Positions 1-8,256 are shown, counted from the stretch's first letter. The stretch: DNA of 54,680 nucleotides from Leucobacter ruminantium (GCF_017565705.1 NZ_JAGDYL010000011.1:1-54680); one strand, 5' to 3'. Notes: generated from the letters alone by a model not told the origin. Program-made: numbers and translations.

Positions 1-127
1 CGTATCACCGCCGGCGTCGTCAGGCCCGCCTGGGCCGTTTGACGCCCATCGAGTTCGAGACCATCATGAACGAAGACCTGGCCCTCGCGGCCTAACTGGA
101 ACTGTCACCTGTTCCTACATCAGACCC
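1..127 (+). mobile_element. IS3-family insertion sequence, right end only
   Basis: The sequence holds the last 30 codons of an IS3-type transposase followed by about 30 bases ending near ...ATCAGACCC, which looks like an IS3-group right terminal repeat. Immediately afterwards the reading frame of an unrelated membrane protein opens in mid-protein, which puts the outer edge of the IS at about base 127. The left end lies outside the window, so the inverted repeat pair and any target duplication cannot be checked. Confidence 0.7.
3..95 (+). CDS. IS3-family transposase (OrfB/integrase core), C-terminal fragment
   Basis: The frame starting at base 3 reads YHRRRRQARLGRLTPIEFE and continues to a TAA stop after 30 codons. 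This is the characteristic end of the DDE integrase-core transposase (OrfB) of IS3-family elements, where an arginine-rich segment is followed by a G-x-L-T/S-P-x-E-F/Y-E motif. The catalytic DDE residues lie upstream of the window, so activity cannot be judged. The gene is partial only because the window starts inside it. Confidence 0.8.
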   Translation, partial: YHRRRRQARLGRLTPIEFETIMNEDLALAA

Positions 128-847
128 ATCCTTGCCGGCTTCTCCCTGGCACTAGTGAGCGAAATACTCTCTTGGACTTTTCAACCGGAGCGTGCCTGGT
201 ATGACGGCCGAGCAGTTGCTGAGTCAGTAAAGACCTTGGCCTGGCGCTACTCAGTTTGCGCCGATCCGTTCCCTCAAACCCTCACCGAGCGCGAGGCTGG
301 TGACGCATTACGCCAACGAATAGATTCCGTGACAAATGAGCTCTCAGATCGAGTTGCTTTCGGGGGTGAGAATCTGGTTGTTACACAAGCCATGAATCAA
401 CTACGCATTCAGCCATTCACGACGCGCCGGACTTCGTATATTGAGGGACGCACGAAGGATCAGCAGGAATGGTACGCCAAGAAATCTCAGTTCAACAGAA
501 ATCGCTCCTATACATGGCGCGTGATACTAATTCTGACCGAAATTCTCGCGGTCACGTTGGCGCTCGGGCGACTAATCGGCGACTGGCCAGTGGATCTTGC
601 AGGCCTCCTCGGTGCCGCTATTGCAGCCGGTGCTGCATGGGTCGCAGTTAAGCAGTACTCCCCTCTAGCTTCCGCATATTCCGTCGCCGCAAAAGAACTA
701 GCCATCCAAGCAGATAAGTTGCGTGGAGTTGACGAGTCAAGTTGGTCAATGGTGGTCGCGGATGCAGAGGAAGCAATCAGCCGCGAACACACTACCTGGC
801 TGGCTTCCCGCACTGGGCTTGCTCGGCGCCATAATCAGACCGGCTGA
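128..847 (+). pseudogene. SLATT-type membrane effector (DUF4231-like), 5' end removed by IS3
   Basis: From the GTG at 155 a 230-residue frame is open, but the same frame reads without a stop from the IS junction at about 128 (LAGFSLALVSEIL), which looks like the end of a membrane helix. The protein has a SLATT_3-like segment (WYDGRAVAESVKTLAWRY, then PF) and a C-terminal SLATT_1-like segment with a R-x-x-D-Q-x-x-W-Y motif near residue 102, two helices at about 121-138 and 148-165, and a conserved E-x-x-I-S-R-E-H-T-x-W near residue 207. Intact relatives carry two more N-terminal membrane helices, and those are missing here. SLATT proteins are proposed pore-forming effectors in bacterial conflict systems. 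No nucleotide-second-messenger synthase is adjacent. It is probably inactive. Confidence 0.7.
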
Positions 848-861
848 AAGTGCGACCTCGC

Positions 862-910
862 CCCCGAATTCGGGGAAGATTATCGGCAGGCTTGGATACT
901 CTTGGATAGG
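862..910 (+). promoter_or_regulatory. Candidate ParD operator/promoter region
   Basis: A perfect 14-bp palindrome CCCCGAATTCGGGG (862-875) is followed by two tandem copies of CTTGGATA (891-898 and 901-908) just upstream of the antitoxin gene. Ribbon-helix-helix antitoxins usually bind repeated half-sites over their own promoter, so the tandem copies are a reasonable operator. The palindrome may instead terminate transcription of the upstream SLATT remnant. Confidence 0.35.
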
Positions 911-940
911 ATTGAGTCATATCGAAAGCGAGGCCCGATC

Positions 941-1225
941 ATGCGCACCACGAAGCAGCTCAGCATCACTCTCCCCAACAGCATGGCGGACGCCCTCAAA
1001 GAGCGCGTCGCGTCCGGCGCATACGCCAGCGAGAGCGAGGTCGTGCGCGATGGCTTGCGCGCACTGTTCGCGCGCGACGAAGCGGTCGAGAACTGGCTGC
1101 GCACAGAGGTCATCGCCTCCGTCGAAGAGCTGCGCGCCGATCCCTCGCGGGCCATCAGCTCAGAGGAGATGCGCGCCGAGCTCTCCCGCTGGCATGCCGA
1201 GCGCCTTGCAGACAGCTCCTCGTGA
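941..1225 (+). CDS. Type II antitoxin, ParD family (ribbon-helix-helix)
   Basis: This is a 94-residue protein whose N-terminus (MRTTKQLSITLPNSMADAL) forms the beta-strand and first helix of a ribbon-helix-helix domain, followed by the typical G-x-Y-x-S-x-S-E-V-V-R-D-G-L-R segment. The C-terminal half is a flexible, charged helix that would wrap the toxin. I use the ATG at 941 because it places the RHH strand at the N-terminus; an upstream ATG at 902 adds 13 residues without homology. It overlaps the toxin gene by 4 bases (GTGA), so the two are translationally coupled. It neutralises ParE and represses its own promoter in known systems. One GAGGGATC octamer, the only one in the mobile region, lies inside this gene. 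Confidence 0.85.
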   Translation: MRTTKQLSITLPNSMADALKERVASGAYASESEVVRDGLRALFARDEAVENWLRTEVIASVEELRADPSRAISSEEMRAELSRWHAERLADSSS

Positions 1226-1533
1226 CGCATCAGGTCGTCTACTCACCACGTGCCCATAGACAGTTACGCGCGATCTACGATTGGATCGCAGGTGAGGCTG
1301 GGCCGGAAATCGCACAGCGATTCGTACTCTCGATCTATGACTATTGCGACGATCTGGCAGACTTCCCCCTCCGGGGCCGTGCTCGGGATGACCTAACGCC
1401 CGGAATGCGAGTGATCGGGTTCCGTCGACGAGCGATGATCGCGTTCCTAGTCACCGACAATGAGGTCGAGATTCATGGCGTCTACTACGGTGGAAGCGAC
1501 TACGAGGCTCTGATCCTCGATAGTCTCGACTGA
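1222..1533 (+). CDS. Type II toxin, ParE/RelE superfamily
   Basis: The 103-residue protein has the ParE/RelE fold signature: an N-terminal strand (VVYSPRAHRQLRAIYDWIA), a long helical hairpin, the L-x-x-F-P-x-x-G-R segment (LADFPLRGRARDD) and C-terminal strands with R-R-x-x-I-x-F-x-V ending in H-G-V-Y-Y-G-G-x-D-Y-E. Chromosomal ParE toxins usually poison DNA gyrase, whereas RelE relatives cut mRNA; sequence alone fits ParE better because of its ParD partner. It starts at GTG 1222, overlapping the antitoxin stop. It is complete and probably functional, and may stabilise the mobile element. Confidence 0.85.
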   Translation: MTHQVVYSPRAHRQLRAIYDWIAGEAGPEIAQRFVLSIYDYCDDLADFPLRGRARDDLTPGMRVIGFRRRAMIAFLVTDNEVEIHGVYYGGSDYEALILDSLD

Positions 1534-1540
1534 GCACTGA

Positions 1541-3845
1541 TTACAGCCCGAGACCAGGATCATCGCGTCGAGACTGCGCGCTCGAAGGTTCTCGGTTGGT
1601 TGCGCCGCGCAACCGTCGCACTCGGTCTGCAACGAGTTCTCGCGCCTGTTCCGCCGCTGCACGCTTCGCTTCAATCAGTGCGGCGGCTTCCCTGGGCGGC
1701 AGGGCCCGTAGTCTCTCGACTTCGCGGTGGGTCTCCGTCGCCTGTGCGTGCGCGTCACGGGCTTCACGCTCGGGGCGGATGAACCTGGCACGTATCGGGT
1801 CACGGCGCACCCGTTCGGCTCCCAGCTCTTGCGCGAGTAGCGTGAGGCGTTCGCGGTCGTGCCGATCCTTGAGCGCCGCCAGCTCCGTCCGTGCAGAAGC
1901 GAGAGTGCGGGCGGCATCGAGCACGCGCGGGTCGTCCTCGGCACGCCGCTCGGCGGCGATGGTCGCCCAGCCGGTGAGGCTGTCGCCGTGGCGCGGTGGC
2001 ATTCCCCAGGTGTCGCGCACTTGCTCGCGTGCCGCGCGGGTGTGCTCGGTTGTAGCCTGGTGCTCCTGCCGTGCTCTGCGTCGCGCGAACCTGCGCGACG
2101 TTGCCAGCCGATCCAATGCGGTGCTCTCGGCGGCGACTGCGGCAAGGTAGGTTCCGCCGTCCTCGACGGCCTGCGGCACCAACTCCGCGACGACCTCGGC
2201 GCGGGCCTGGGCTGCGCGAGTCTCGGCGGCGCGGATCGTCTCGGCGTTCTTCTCGTCCTGCGCCTTGTGGCTGGTGCGCTGCTGGTTGAGGCCTTCCGCA
2301 AGTTGCTCCCACTTCTCGGCCTTTCGTTCGGCGCGCTCGGCCTCGCGCAAGAGACGGGCAACCTCATCACTTACGAGCTTCACGGGACCGTCGCTCACGA
2401 GGCCGCGCACCGCCTCGGCTGCGCGCTCGGTCGCATCTGCAAGGCCGCGATCTGCCCGGTCACGTTCCATCGCTTCGATGAACTGTGCCCGTGCGTCGGC
2501 CATATCGTCAGCGACAACATGCAGGGTATTTATCTCGCGGCCTCGGGTCATACCGACGTACACCGCCGCGCCGCCCATGCTCTCAGTGAGGACGGTGTGC
2601 GAGGCGGGCACGGTCACGCCCTGCACCCCGTAAGCAGTCGCGGCATAGGCAAGATGGGCGTGCTCGCGCACATACTCGGCAGGTAGGTGGATCGAGTGTT
2701 CGCGTTTACGGTTACTGTGCGCGTCGCGCACCCACAGCGAGCCGTCCTGCTCGACTTGTTGGACGATCCACTGTTGCCGGTTCGCCACGCCCAGGTCGGT
2801 GCTGTTCTTGCGGGTCTGGATCAGGTCACCGCGCCCGATGCTCAGACCGTCGCTGCCGCTCGCTGTGGTGGTGTCGTCGACGACGCCTGCGCGGGTGCGT
2901 TCGTCTCGGATGCGATCATTCAGCCGGGCCGCCTCGTCATTCGATGCGACGGTGACGGCGTCGCCGTCGTGTCTGCTGGTGGCGAGGTCTTCGCGCAGCT
3001 CGTCGGCATCGGCGTGGAGCCGGATCAGCCCGAGTTCGCGTAGCCGGTCGAACACCTGGGCGGGGTTGCGGCGGTCGCGCATCTGCACGGTGACTTCTGC
3101 GTAGGTCGGGTCTGTGAAGCGGTGTACCTCGGCCATGTCGAATGTAAGGCCCCGGAGTTGCGCGGACATGTCCAATACGCCGCCTCTGCCGACTGCGGGC
3201 AGTTGCGCGCGATCCCCGACCAGCGCGAGCGTTGCGCCCGTCTCCGCTGCGACGGTGAACAGGGCGAGTGCGGTGTCTTGGTCGAGCATCCCGGCCTCGT
3301 CCACGACGATCCGCTCACCACGACGCAACTGCGCGTCGCGCGGTGGACCAGTGTAGGTTGCGCCGGTCGCGGGCTCGCTGTCGCCTACAGCAAGGCGTGT
3401 CCATACGCCGTCAGTGTTCCACCGCCACCCGTGCGCCTGAACGAGGGCGGCGACCGATTCGGCGGGCACGCCGAGTTCCTGGTGCGCGACCTCGGCGGCA
3501 CGCTTGGTCGGCGCAACCACCCGTACCCAGCCGCCGCGCTGCTCAGCGGCGCGGATCGCGGTGGCGAGCATCGTGGTCTTGCCCGCGCCCGCTGCGCCCT
3601 CCACGATCACCAACGGATCGTGCGAGGCGACCGCTGCAGCCGCGTCGAGCTGGCCAGCGTCGAGGCGCTGCCCGAGTGCGGCCGAGTGCTTGCGCACGTC
3701 AGCATGCTCCGGCTCACGGTCAGGTATGCGGGCGGTGATGCGGTCGCGCAGTTCCGTCTCGACCTGCACCACCCGCACGCTCGTCAGGTGCGCGACATGC
3801 TCCGGCGCTGCTGGACTACGCCGCACCCGATCTGCCGGAGCTGAC
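1541..3845 (-). pseudogene. MobF/TraA-type conjugative relaxase-helicase, N-terminal relaxase domain missing
   Basis: About 765 residues of a TrwC/TraA-like protein remain. The order is: the linker before the helicase (VAHLTSVRVVQVETELRDRI), a RecD-like superfamily 1 helicase with Walker A (EGAAGAGKTTM), Walker B (IVVDEAGMLD), motif III (LALVGDRAQLP), and the UvrD_C-like end (AYGVQGVTV, YVGMTRGR), then a long charged coiled-coil C-terminus. The relaxase domain with its catalytic tyrosine and histidine triad should precede this and is absent. Homology and high GC stop near 3845, where an AT-richer fragment of another gene begins on the opposite strand. A TTG at 3868 could start translation but lies in the foreign DNA. 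It cannot nick oriT, so it is a remnant. Confidence 0.8.
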
Positions 3846-4077
3846 CGCTTCTGAAATTGAAGAAGCAAATGAAGAACAAGCAGATGAAATTCGCGAAGAG
3901 GTTACGAGGTACTTTCCGCAGATGGTCACCCACCTTGGGCAGCTCGTATCGGCAGTTCAGGAAGGAAACGCTTCAAATAAGAACACCGCGAACTGGAATA
4001 AATTCTTCGGCTGGGCGACTGTCGTTGCGGCTGTCACTGGTATTGCGACTGTCACACTAACTCTGGTTCGTGGGTGA
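3841..4077 (+). pseudogene. 3' fragment of a small membrane protein
   Basis: The plus-strand frame from about 3841 reads as an acidic helix (LTASEIEEANEEQADEIREE), a linker and a single C-terminal membrane helix (about FFGWATVVAAVTGIATVTLTL), then stops at 4077. Upstream of 3841 the frame runs into the antisense of the relaxase gene, so its true start has been lost. An internal ATG at 3922 could give a 51-residue protein. The stop lies 6 bases before the next gene, so the two probably formed one operon. I do not recognise the family. Confidence 0.45.
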
Positions 4078-4083
4078 TGGAGA

Positions 4084-4614
4084 ATGAGCGAGCACGAAGC
4101 CTTCGTCGCCTGCCGTTGTTACCGTGACGGCCTAACTTCTCAGCCACCTGTTGACCCGAAACTACTCGACTATGATCGCTTCGGCCAGATCAAACCCGCA
4201 GGGCTCTACGGCATGGAGGCCACCGAGGACGAGGCTCTCTGGCAGTGGTGGGAATCCAAGGCTTGCACACACGAAGGCATGCGCGAAATCTGCCTGATTT
4301 GGTGGGCCGAGAAACCCGGTATCGGTGTCATCAAGGAAGCGCTCGATGCAGGCCAAGTTCCAGCAGTCACCGAAGTACTCGAGCGCGGTTCCCAATTCGA
4401 TTCTGCCGTCATTATTGCAGAACCCGAGCTCGCAGCTTCCGCCCTCATCGAGCTACAAGCGGTGTTCGACCGCGCGAAAGGTGACTCCGAACGGCACCTG
4501 CTTGATGCGGGATACGGATTCCTTGAACTGCGCAACCTCCTCAGTGCTTCTGTCAGAACAGGCAATCCGGTGGTCGGCTTTTACAACGGTAGCAGCCTTG
4601 GCTTCGCCCCTTGA
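4084..4614 (+). CDS. Hypothetical protein, 176 aa
   Basis: An ATG at 4084 is preceded by a purine-rich stretch (GGTGATGGAG) that can serve as ribosome binding site. The protein is soluble, acidic, and rich in aromatic residues in its first half (DEALWQWWESKACTHEGMRE, then LIWWAEKPGIGVIKEAL). I recognise no domain, signal peptide or membrane segment. It follows the truncated membrane-protein fragment by 6 bases, suggesting an accessory two-gene unit. It is AT-richer than the chromosome, consistent with acquisition by transfer. Confidence 0.6.
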   Translation: MSEHEAFVACRCYRDGLTSQPPVDPKLLDYDRFGQIKPAGLYGMEATEDEALWQWWESKACTHEGMREICLIWWAEKPGIGVIKEALDAGQVPAVTEVLERGSQFDSAVIIAEPELAASALIELQAVFDRAKGDSERHLLDAGYGFLELRNLLSASVRTGNPVVGFYNGSSLGFAP

Positions 4615-4623
4615 AGGCGACTC

Positions 4624-5301
4624 TCAGTCCTCTCGTTTTTGGTTGAGGCGGCGCATCTGTCGAGCAATTACGTCAATTGCTTCGGGGGCTGCTTCGCTCC
4701 ATCGCCAGGGGTCAACGTCGATCACAAACTCGTCTTCGAACGGGTCACCGTTGCCATCCGTGTAGGAAACCATTATTTCGTACCTAGTGGGCACTTTGGC
4801 ACCTGGGGCCATAATCGCTTCGGTTCGATCCAATACGTAGCGCAACTCATTGCCTGGCGCCAGCATCGAGATCTCGTCGTCACCTGAGAATGCCTTGCGG
4901 AGTGCCGCAAGCACAGGGTCTGGCCCAGGTGACCTCCCTTCCCCGCTATTCTCAAATTCTGGTGTCGAGATCATGCGTATCCGCCGAGCAGGTGTGCGAC
5001 CCGTGTTACGCACCAATATGAATGCGACTTTACCTCCGTTGTCTTGCGTGGGGTCACCGGCGGCAAGCACCTTCAGACCTAACGACACCTCGACATACGG
5101 CCGTACGCTTTCCCTCACCGCAGCAGCGGATGACTCAGCAGCGCGCGCGGCATTCTCATTTGCCTCTCGCATTTGCCTTAACTGGTGAAGCGCAACCCAC
5201 GCGGCAGCTACAGCAACTAATAGCGTGGCAAACATCCACATCGCCTGCCATTCCGCTGCGGTGGGAGCGCTATCGATATTCCACCAGTTCGCTGCCATCA
5301 T
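4624..5301 (-). CDS. Single-pass membrane protein of unknown function
   Basis: The protein is about 225 residues. An N-terminal membrane helix (about residues 20-42, WMFATLLVAVAAAWVAL) is followed by a short Ala/Glu-rich coiled segment (REANENAARAAESSAAAV) and a soluble, probably beta-rich domain with FILVRNTGRTPARRI and YTDGNGDPFEDEF. Proteins of this layout are common and uncharacterised on mobile elements and phages. The start is uncertain: ATG at 5301, ATG at 5298, or GTG at 5328 directly after the stop of the upstream gene. It is probably cotranscribed with the HTH protein upstream. Confidence 0.6.
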   Translation of the reverse strand: MMAANWWNIDSAPTAAEWQAMWMFATLLVAVAAAWVALHQLRQMREANENAARAAESSAAAVRESVRPYVEVSLGLKVLAAGDPTQDNGGKVAFILVRNTGRTPARRIRMISTPEFENSGEGRSPGPDPVLAALRKAFSGDDEISMLAPGNELRYVLDRTEAIMAPGAKVPTRYEIMVSYTDGNGDPFEDEFVIDVDPWRWSEAAPEAIDVIARQMRRLNQKRED

Positions 5302-5328
5302 GCTTTGACCATATCGACCCTTGGTCAC

Positions 5329-6024
5329 CTACCCGGCTCGTCCTCTGCGGCCCGGCGGGAGCAACCCACGGCTGCGGGCCCTAGCCACCCAGCCCTGTGC
5401 GGTACTGAGCGCGACACCGTTGATATCAGCCATCGTTGCTGAGGGGTTCTCATCGCCCTGGCCGGAGAGCTTGCTGTGCTGTAACGCTACAAGCTCGTAG
5501 AAGTCTGGCACCTGCTTCGGGTTGCCGAGAGGCTTCAACAATTCGCGTTCGCTGACCTTTCTGCCACTCGGGAGAACGATCTTGTTGCCAGTCACGGTCG
5601 CAACGCGCTTCATCGCGAACAGGCGCTTGTTGATCGCAGCCTCGATCTTCGCAGTTGGCAGCTCGCGCAATAGGTGGCTCGTGATGGGGTCGCCCGGTCT
5701 CCACGGCAGATAGATCACGCCAGTGATCCGCACCTCTTCTGGGGTGGCATAGAGTTGTCGCTGCAATCGAATCATGACTCGGGTGTGAGTGCCCTCGTGC
5801 TCGATATAGCGCCAGCGCCCATCTACGGTTTCGTTCTGTTCCGAGTCGGCATCGCCGCCACTGGCCTGGTCGTCGTAGCCGAGTATGCGGTCTATCTCGT
5901 CGCTGGCATCGTCGGCACGCTCGCCGGGGAATCTCGCGGCGAGGTGCCAGCCTGCGGGCAGGTCGTCCTGGGTGAGCAGACCGTCTGCGGCCTGATCCCA
6001 GGGGCGGGGCGTTGGAAGTGCCAT
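5329..6024 (-). CDS. Actinobacterial mobile-element protein with C-terminal helix-turn-helix
   Basis: The first 150 residues hold an uncharacterised domain (PWDQAADGLLTQDDLPAGWHL start). The C-terminus, from about residue 170, reads DFYELVALQHSKLSGQG, then ATMADINGVALSTAQGWVAR and ARSRGLLPP. That closely resembles the HTH tail found in many actinobacterial integrative-element proteins (F-x-x-V-A-x-x-Y ... A-x-x-x-G-V-S-x-x-T-A-x-x-W-V-x-x-A-R-x-R-G-x-L). I choose the ATG at 6024; GTG 6051 or ATG 6030 are alternatives. It is divergent from the excisionase and integrase genes and could regulate them, which is inference. Confidence 0.6.
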   Translation of the reverse strand: MALPTPRPWDQAADGLLTQDDLPAGWHLAARFPGERADDASDEIDRILGYDDQASGGDADSEQNETVDGRWRYIEHEGTHTRVMIRLQRQLYATPEEVRITGVIYLPWRPGDPITSHLLRELPTAKIEAAINKRLFAMKRVATVTGNKIVLPSGRKVSERELLKPLGNPKQVPDFYELVALQHSKLSGQGDENPSATMADINGVALSTAQGWVARARSRGLLPPGRRGRAG

Positions 6025-6157
6025 GTGCATCAGTCTAGCGAACAGACACACTTATCTCATGTAGTTGCGATTACGTCTTGTTTGTGTTTCAATATCAGGT
6101 ACTCGCAAGAACGCTAGATATTGACCGCGTTCATCCACCACGGCGAAAGGAAAGGGC

Positions 6158-6355
6158 ATGACCGAGGCGACGACGCAGACGGACTACCTCACGCGTGCCG
6201 AGGCTGCCGCCCGGTGCCGGGTGCCCTTGCCGACGTTCGACAAGCTTCGCCGCGACGGGCTGATCCCCGAACCAGACGCTGAGGTTGGCAAGCACAAGCT
6301 CTGGCGGGCAGACACCATCGACGAGTTCCTCGAAGTCGGCGGAACGAGACGCTAA
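6158..6355 (+). CDS. Excisionase-like winged helix DNA-binding protein (Xis/AlpA type)
   Basis: This 65-residue protein is a MerR-like helix-turn-helix of the excisionase family: YLTRAEAAARCRVPLPTFDK gives the recognition helix, followed by R-R-D-G-L-I-P and L-W-R-A-D-T-I-D-E-F-L. A strong ribosome binding site (GAAAGGAAAGG) precedes the ATG. It ends 13 bases before the integrase start, the usual xis-int arrangement in actinobacterial elements. It would bend DNA at the attachment site and bias the integrase toward excision. Confidence 0.85.
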   Translation: MTEATTQTDYLTRAEAAARCRVPLPTFDKLRRDGLIPEPDAEVGKHKLWRADTIDEFLEVGGTRR

Positions 6356-6368
6356 TGGCTGGCCGACC

Positions 6369-7634
6369 GTGACTACTTCCCCGTGGCGCATCGATCCGAA
6401 GACAGGTCGACCACTGCCCGAGGGGATACGTTGGCGGGCAGATCGTAACCGCTATCAGATTCGCCTAACGGTCACTGATCTGGCAGGGAACAAGCAGCAT
6501 CGCTCGCGCATGTTCCTCACGCTCGTAGAAGCGAAGCGCGAACTGGCGAAAGAGATTGCTGGCCGCAACCCGAACGCGGGCATGACGCTCACCCAATGGC
6601 ACGAGCGCTACTGGCCTGCCGTCGCTGCATCGGTGCGAGTCGGCACAGCACGCGGCTATGATGTGTCGTGGCGCAAGCGGGTGCAGCCGACGCTCGGTGA
6701 CAAGAAGCTCGAAGAGATCACGTCACCGCTCATCGAATCGGCGATGGTGTCCTGGGTCGGGTCGCCATCGATCAAGGTCGATTCCCTCGCAGTGCTCAGC
6801 CGCTTGCTCGACGGGGCACGCCGGGCAAGGATCATCGACTACAACCCGGCTCGCGAGGTGAAGCGCCCGAGTCAAGACACCTCCTCGTCTCCGACCTCGC
6901 GCGCACTCACGGTGCAGCAGATCAAGAAGCTGCTCGAACTCATCGAGCCGGGCGTCTATCGCCGTTACGCGGCGGCGCTGGTCTTCACGGGTATGCGAGC
7001 GGGCGAGGCGACCGCGCAGCGGGTGCGCGATGCTGACTTGAAGCACGGCATCCTCCGTATCAGCCGCAGCTTCTCCCCCGGCAAGAATGGCGAGCTGATC
7101 GAGCAGACCCCAAAGAGCCGCAAGGAGCGAGAAGCGCCGATCACGAAGCAACTCCGCACGTTCGTCATCGAGGCGGTCAAGGGCAAGGAGCCAGACGATC
7201 TGTTGTGGGCTGGGCCGAACGGTGGCAGGCTCACCGCGCGGAACTTCCGCCGCGCGGTCGATTGGGAGAAGATCAAGAAAGAGCTTCGCCGCCCCGACCT
7301 GCGCGTACATGATCTCCGGCACACCTTCGCCACGATCCTTTTCGACGCGGGCGCATCCGCTCCAGACGTGCAGGCAGTGCTCGGGCACTCCAGCCTCCAA
7401 GTCACCGAACGCTACTCACGTGCCCGCGAAGGCGTCGCGCGGCGAGCGGGGTCTGTACTCGATGGGCTCTTCGAGCCGGACAAGCCGAAGCAGAAGAAGA
7501 GCAGCAAGAAGACAACCGCAGCGAAGAAGCCCGGCCGCGCTTCCAAGAACACGGCGTTCGCCGATCCGTTCAGTATCACAGGCCACGGAAATGGCCCAAG
7601 AATGGCCCAAGGTCACGGCGGACTCAGCCTGTAG
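6369..7634 (+). CDS. int: Site-specific tyrosine recombinase (integrase)
   Basis: The 421-residue protein has an N-terminal Arm/SAM-like DNA-binding region and a C-terminal catalytic domain with the full tyrosine recombinase set: R210 (TGMRAGE), H314 and R317 (HDLRHTFA), H340 (LGHSS) and the nucleophile Y349 (TERYSRAR). It inserts or excises the element by recombining attachment sites. The C-terminal 70 residues are Lys-rich and beyond the usual domain. I choose GTG 6369 because the frame upstream overlaps xis without homology. The gene points at the 3' end of tRNA-Phe 160 bases downstream, which is the probable attachment site. All catalytic residues are present, so it may still be active. 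Confidence 0.9.
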   Translation: MTTSPWRIDPKTGRPLPEGIRWRADRNRYQIRLTVTDLAGNKQHRSRMFLTLVEAKRELAKEIAGRNPNAGMTLTQWHERYWPAVAASVRVGTARGYDVSWRKRVQPTLGDKKLEEITSPLIESAMVSWVGSPSIKVDSLAVLSRLLDGARRARIIDYNPAREVKRPSQDTSSSPTSRALTVQQIKKLLELIEPGVYRRYAAALVFTGMRAGEATAQRVRDADLKHGILRISRSFSPGKNGELIEQTPKSRKEREAPITKQLRTFVIEAVKGKEPDDLLWAGPNGGRLTARNFRRAVDWEKIKKELRRPDLRVHDLRHTFATILFDAGASAPDVQAVLGHSSLQVTERYSRAREGVARRAGSVLDGLFEPDKPKQKKSSKKTTAAKKPGRASKNTAFADPFSITGHGNGPRMAQGHGGLSL

Positions 7635-7736
7635 CCCGCTGATGGGATCCTGCGACTGCGCGCAGGATGACGGCGGAGCGGAGCGGGACTCCGCGAGAGC
7701 GGCACGGAATCACCGGCTGACCAGGGAAAATAAGCG

Positions 7737-7767
7737 AACCCCCACGAGTAGAAGCCTCGTGAGGGTT
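7737..7767 (-). terminator. Hairpin terminator downstream of the tRNA cluster
   Basis: AACCCCCACGAG (7737-7748) and CTCGTGAGGGTT (7756-7767) pair over 12 positions with one mismatch. Read on the minus strand the hairpin is followed by CGCTTATTTT, a T-rich tail, so it can end transcription coming out of tRNA-Phe. It may also act as a two-way barrier against the integrase transcript. Confidence 0.6.
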
Positions 7768-7792
7768 CAGTAACGGTGTAATAGCCGCTACG

Positions 7793-7865
7793 TGGCTCCG
7801 ACCGGCATCGATCCGGTGACCTTTCGATTTTCAGTCGAACGCTCTACCAACTGAGCTACAGAGCC
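7793..7865 (-). tRNA. tRNA-Phe (GAA)
   Basis: The reverse complement folds into a 73-nt cloverleaf: acceptor GGCTCTG paired with CGGAGCC, D arm GCTC/GAGC, anticodon arm TTCGA-CTGAAAA-TCGAA with anticodon GAA, and T arm ACCGG-ATCGATG-CCGGT. The discriminator is A and no CCA is encoded. Its 3' end faces the integrase, making it the likely integration target. Confidence 0.96.
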
Positions 7866-7897
7866 AGGCAATCACTTTCATGGCGATCGCCAGAGAC

Positions 7898-7926
7898 GAA
7901 GAAACCCTTCCGTAGAAGGGTTCTTC
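7898..7926 (-). terminator. Hairpin between tRNA-Asp and tRNA-Phe
   Basis: GAAGAAACCCTTC (7898-7910) and GAAGGGTTCTTC (7915-7926) pair around a 4-base loop with one bulged base. It sits 4 bases past the encoded CCA of tRNA-Asp. It could attenuate transcription or serve as a processing site between the tRNAs. The lack of a T tract makes termination less certain. Confidence 0.4.
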
Positions 7927-7929
7927 ATC

Positions 7930-8006
7930 TGGCGACCCTGACGGGACTTGAACCCGCGACCTCCGCCGTGACAGGGCGGCGCGCTAACCAACTGCGCCAC
8001 AGGGCC
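7930..8006 (-). tRNA. tRNA-Asp (GTC)
   Basis: The reverse complement starts GGCCCTGTGGCGCAGTTGG and contains the anticodon loop CTGTCAC, giving anticodon GTC. The acceptor GGCCCTG pairs with CAGGGTC (one G-U pair), the discriminator is G, and unlike the neighbouring tRNAs the 3' CCA is encoded. The length is 77 nt including CCA. Confidence 0.96.
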
Positions 8007-8036
8007 ATGGTGTATTCAATTGTATTCGGTGTTCAG

Positions 8037-8109
8037 TGACCCCAACGGGATTCGAACCCGTGCTGCCGCCGTGAAAGGGCGGTGTCCTAGGCCGCTAAAC
8101 GATGGGGCC
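8037..8109 (-). tRNA. tRNA-Glu (TTC)
   Basis: The reverse complement begins GGCCCCATCGTTTAGCGGCC, with anticodon loop CTTTCAC giving anticodon TTC. The acceptor stem pairs GGCCCCA with TGGGGTC, the T-loop is TTCGAAT, and the discriminator is A. No CCA is encoded. It is the first gene of the three-tRNA run read on the minus strand. Confidence 0.96.
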
Positions 8110-8256
8110 GAAGCGATTTCCCGCTTGCTACCGAGATGAAATACTACGACGGATTCGCGCCCCCGCGCAAATCGGGCCCGATTTCCCCCGAATCCCTGGC
8201 GTGTCGCGCCGGCGGCAGGCACGCGACAGGCGCAGATTCTCACTCGCGCGCATTTC

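Larger units (their letters stand above)
1..7792. mobile_element. Right part of a decayed integrative/mobilizable element
   Basis: This stretch contains an integrase and an excisionase next to a tRNA gene, a truncated relaxase, an IS3 remnant, a toxin-antitoxin pair and genes without recognisable housekeeping roles. Several genes are cut (relaxase, SLATT protein, a small membrane protein). Local base composition is uneven, with AT-richer patches near 130-900 and 3850-4620. The GAGGGATC octamer that is dense in the rest of the window occurs only once here. The integrase points toward the 3' end of tRNA-Phe, the usual layout for tRNA-targeting elements. The left end must lie outside the window, because I see no second copy of the tRNA-Phe 3' end. 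The boundary is inferred. Confidence 0.65.

Noticed and set aside
155..847. SLATT protein as an active CBASS-type effector
   Set aside because: No nucleotidyltransferase or other sensor gene is adjacent and the N-terminal membrane helices are missing.
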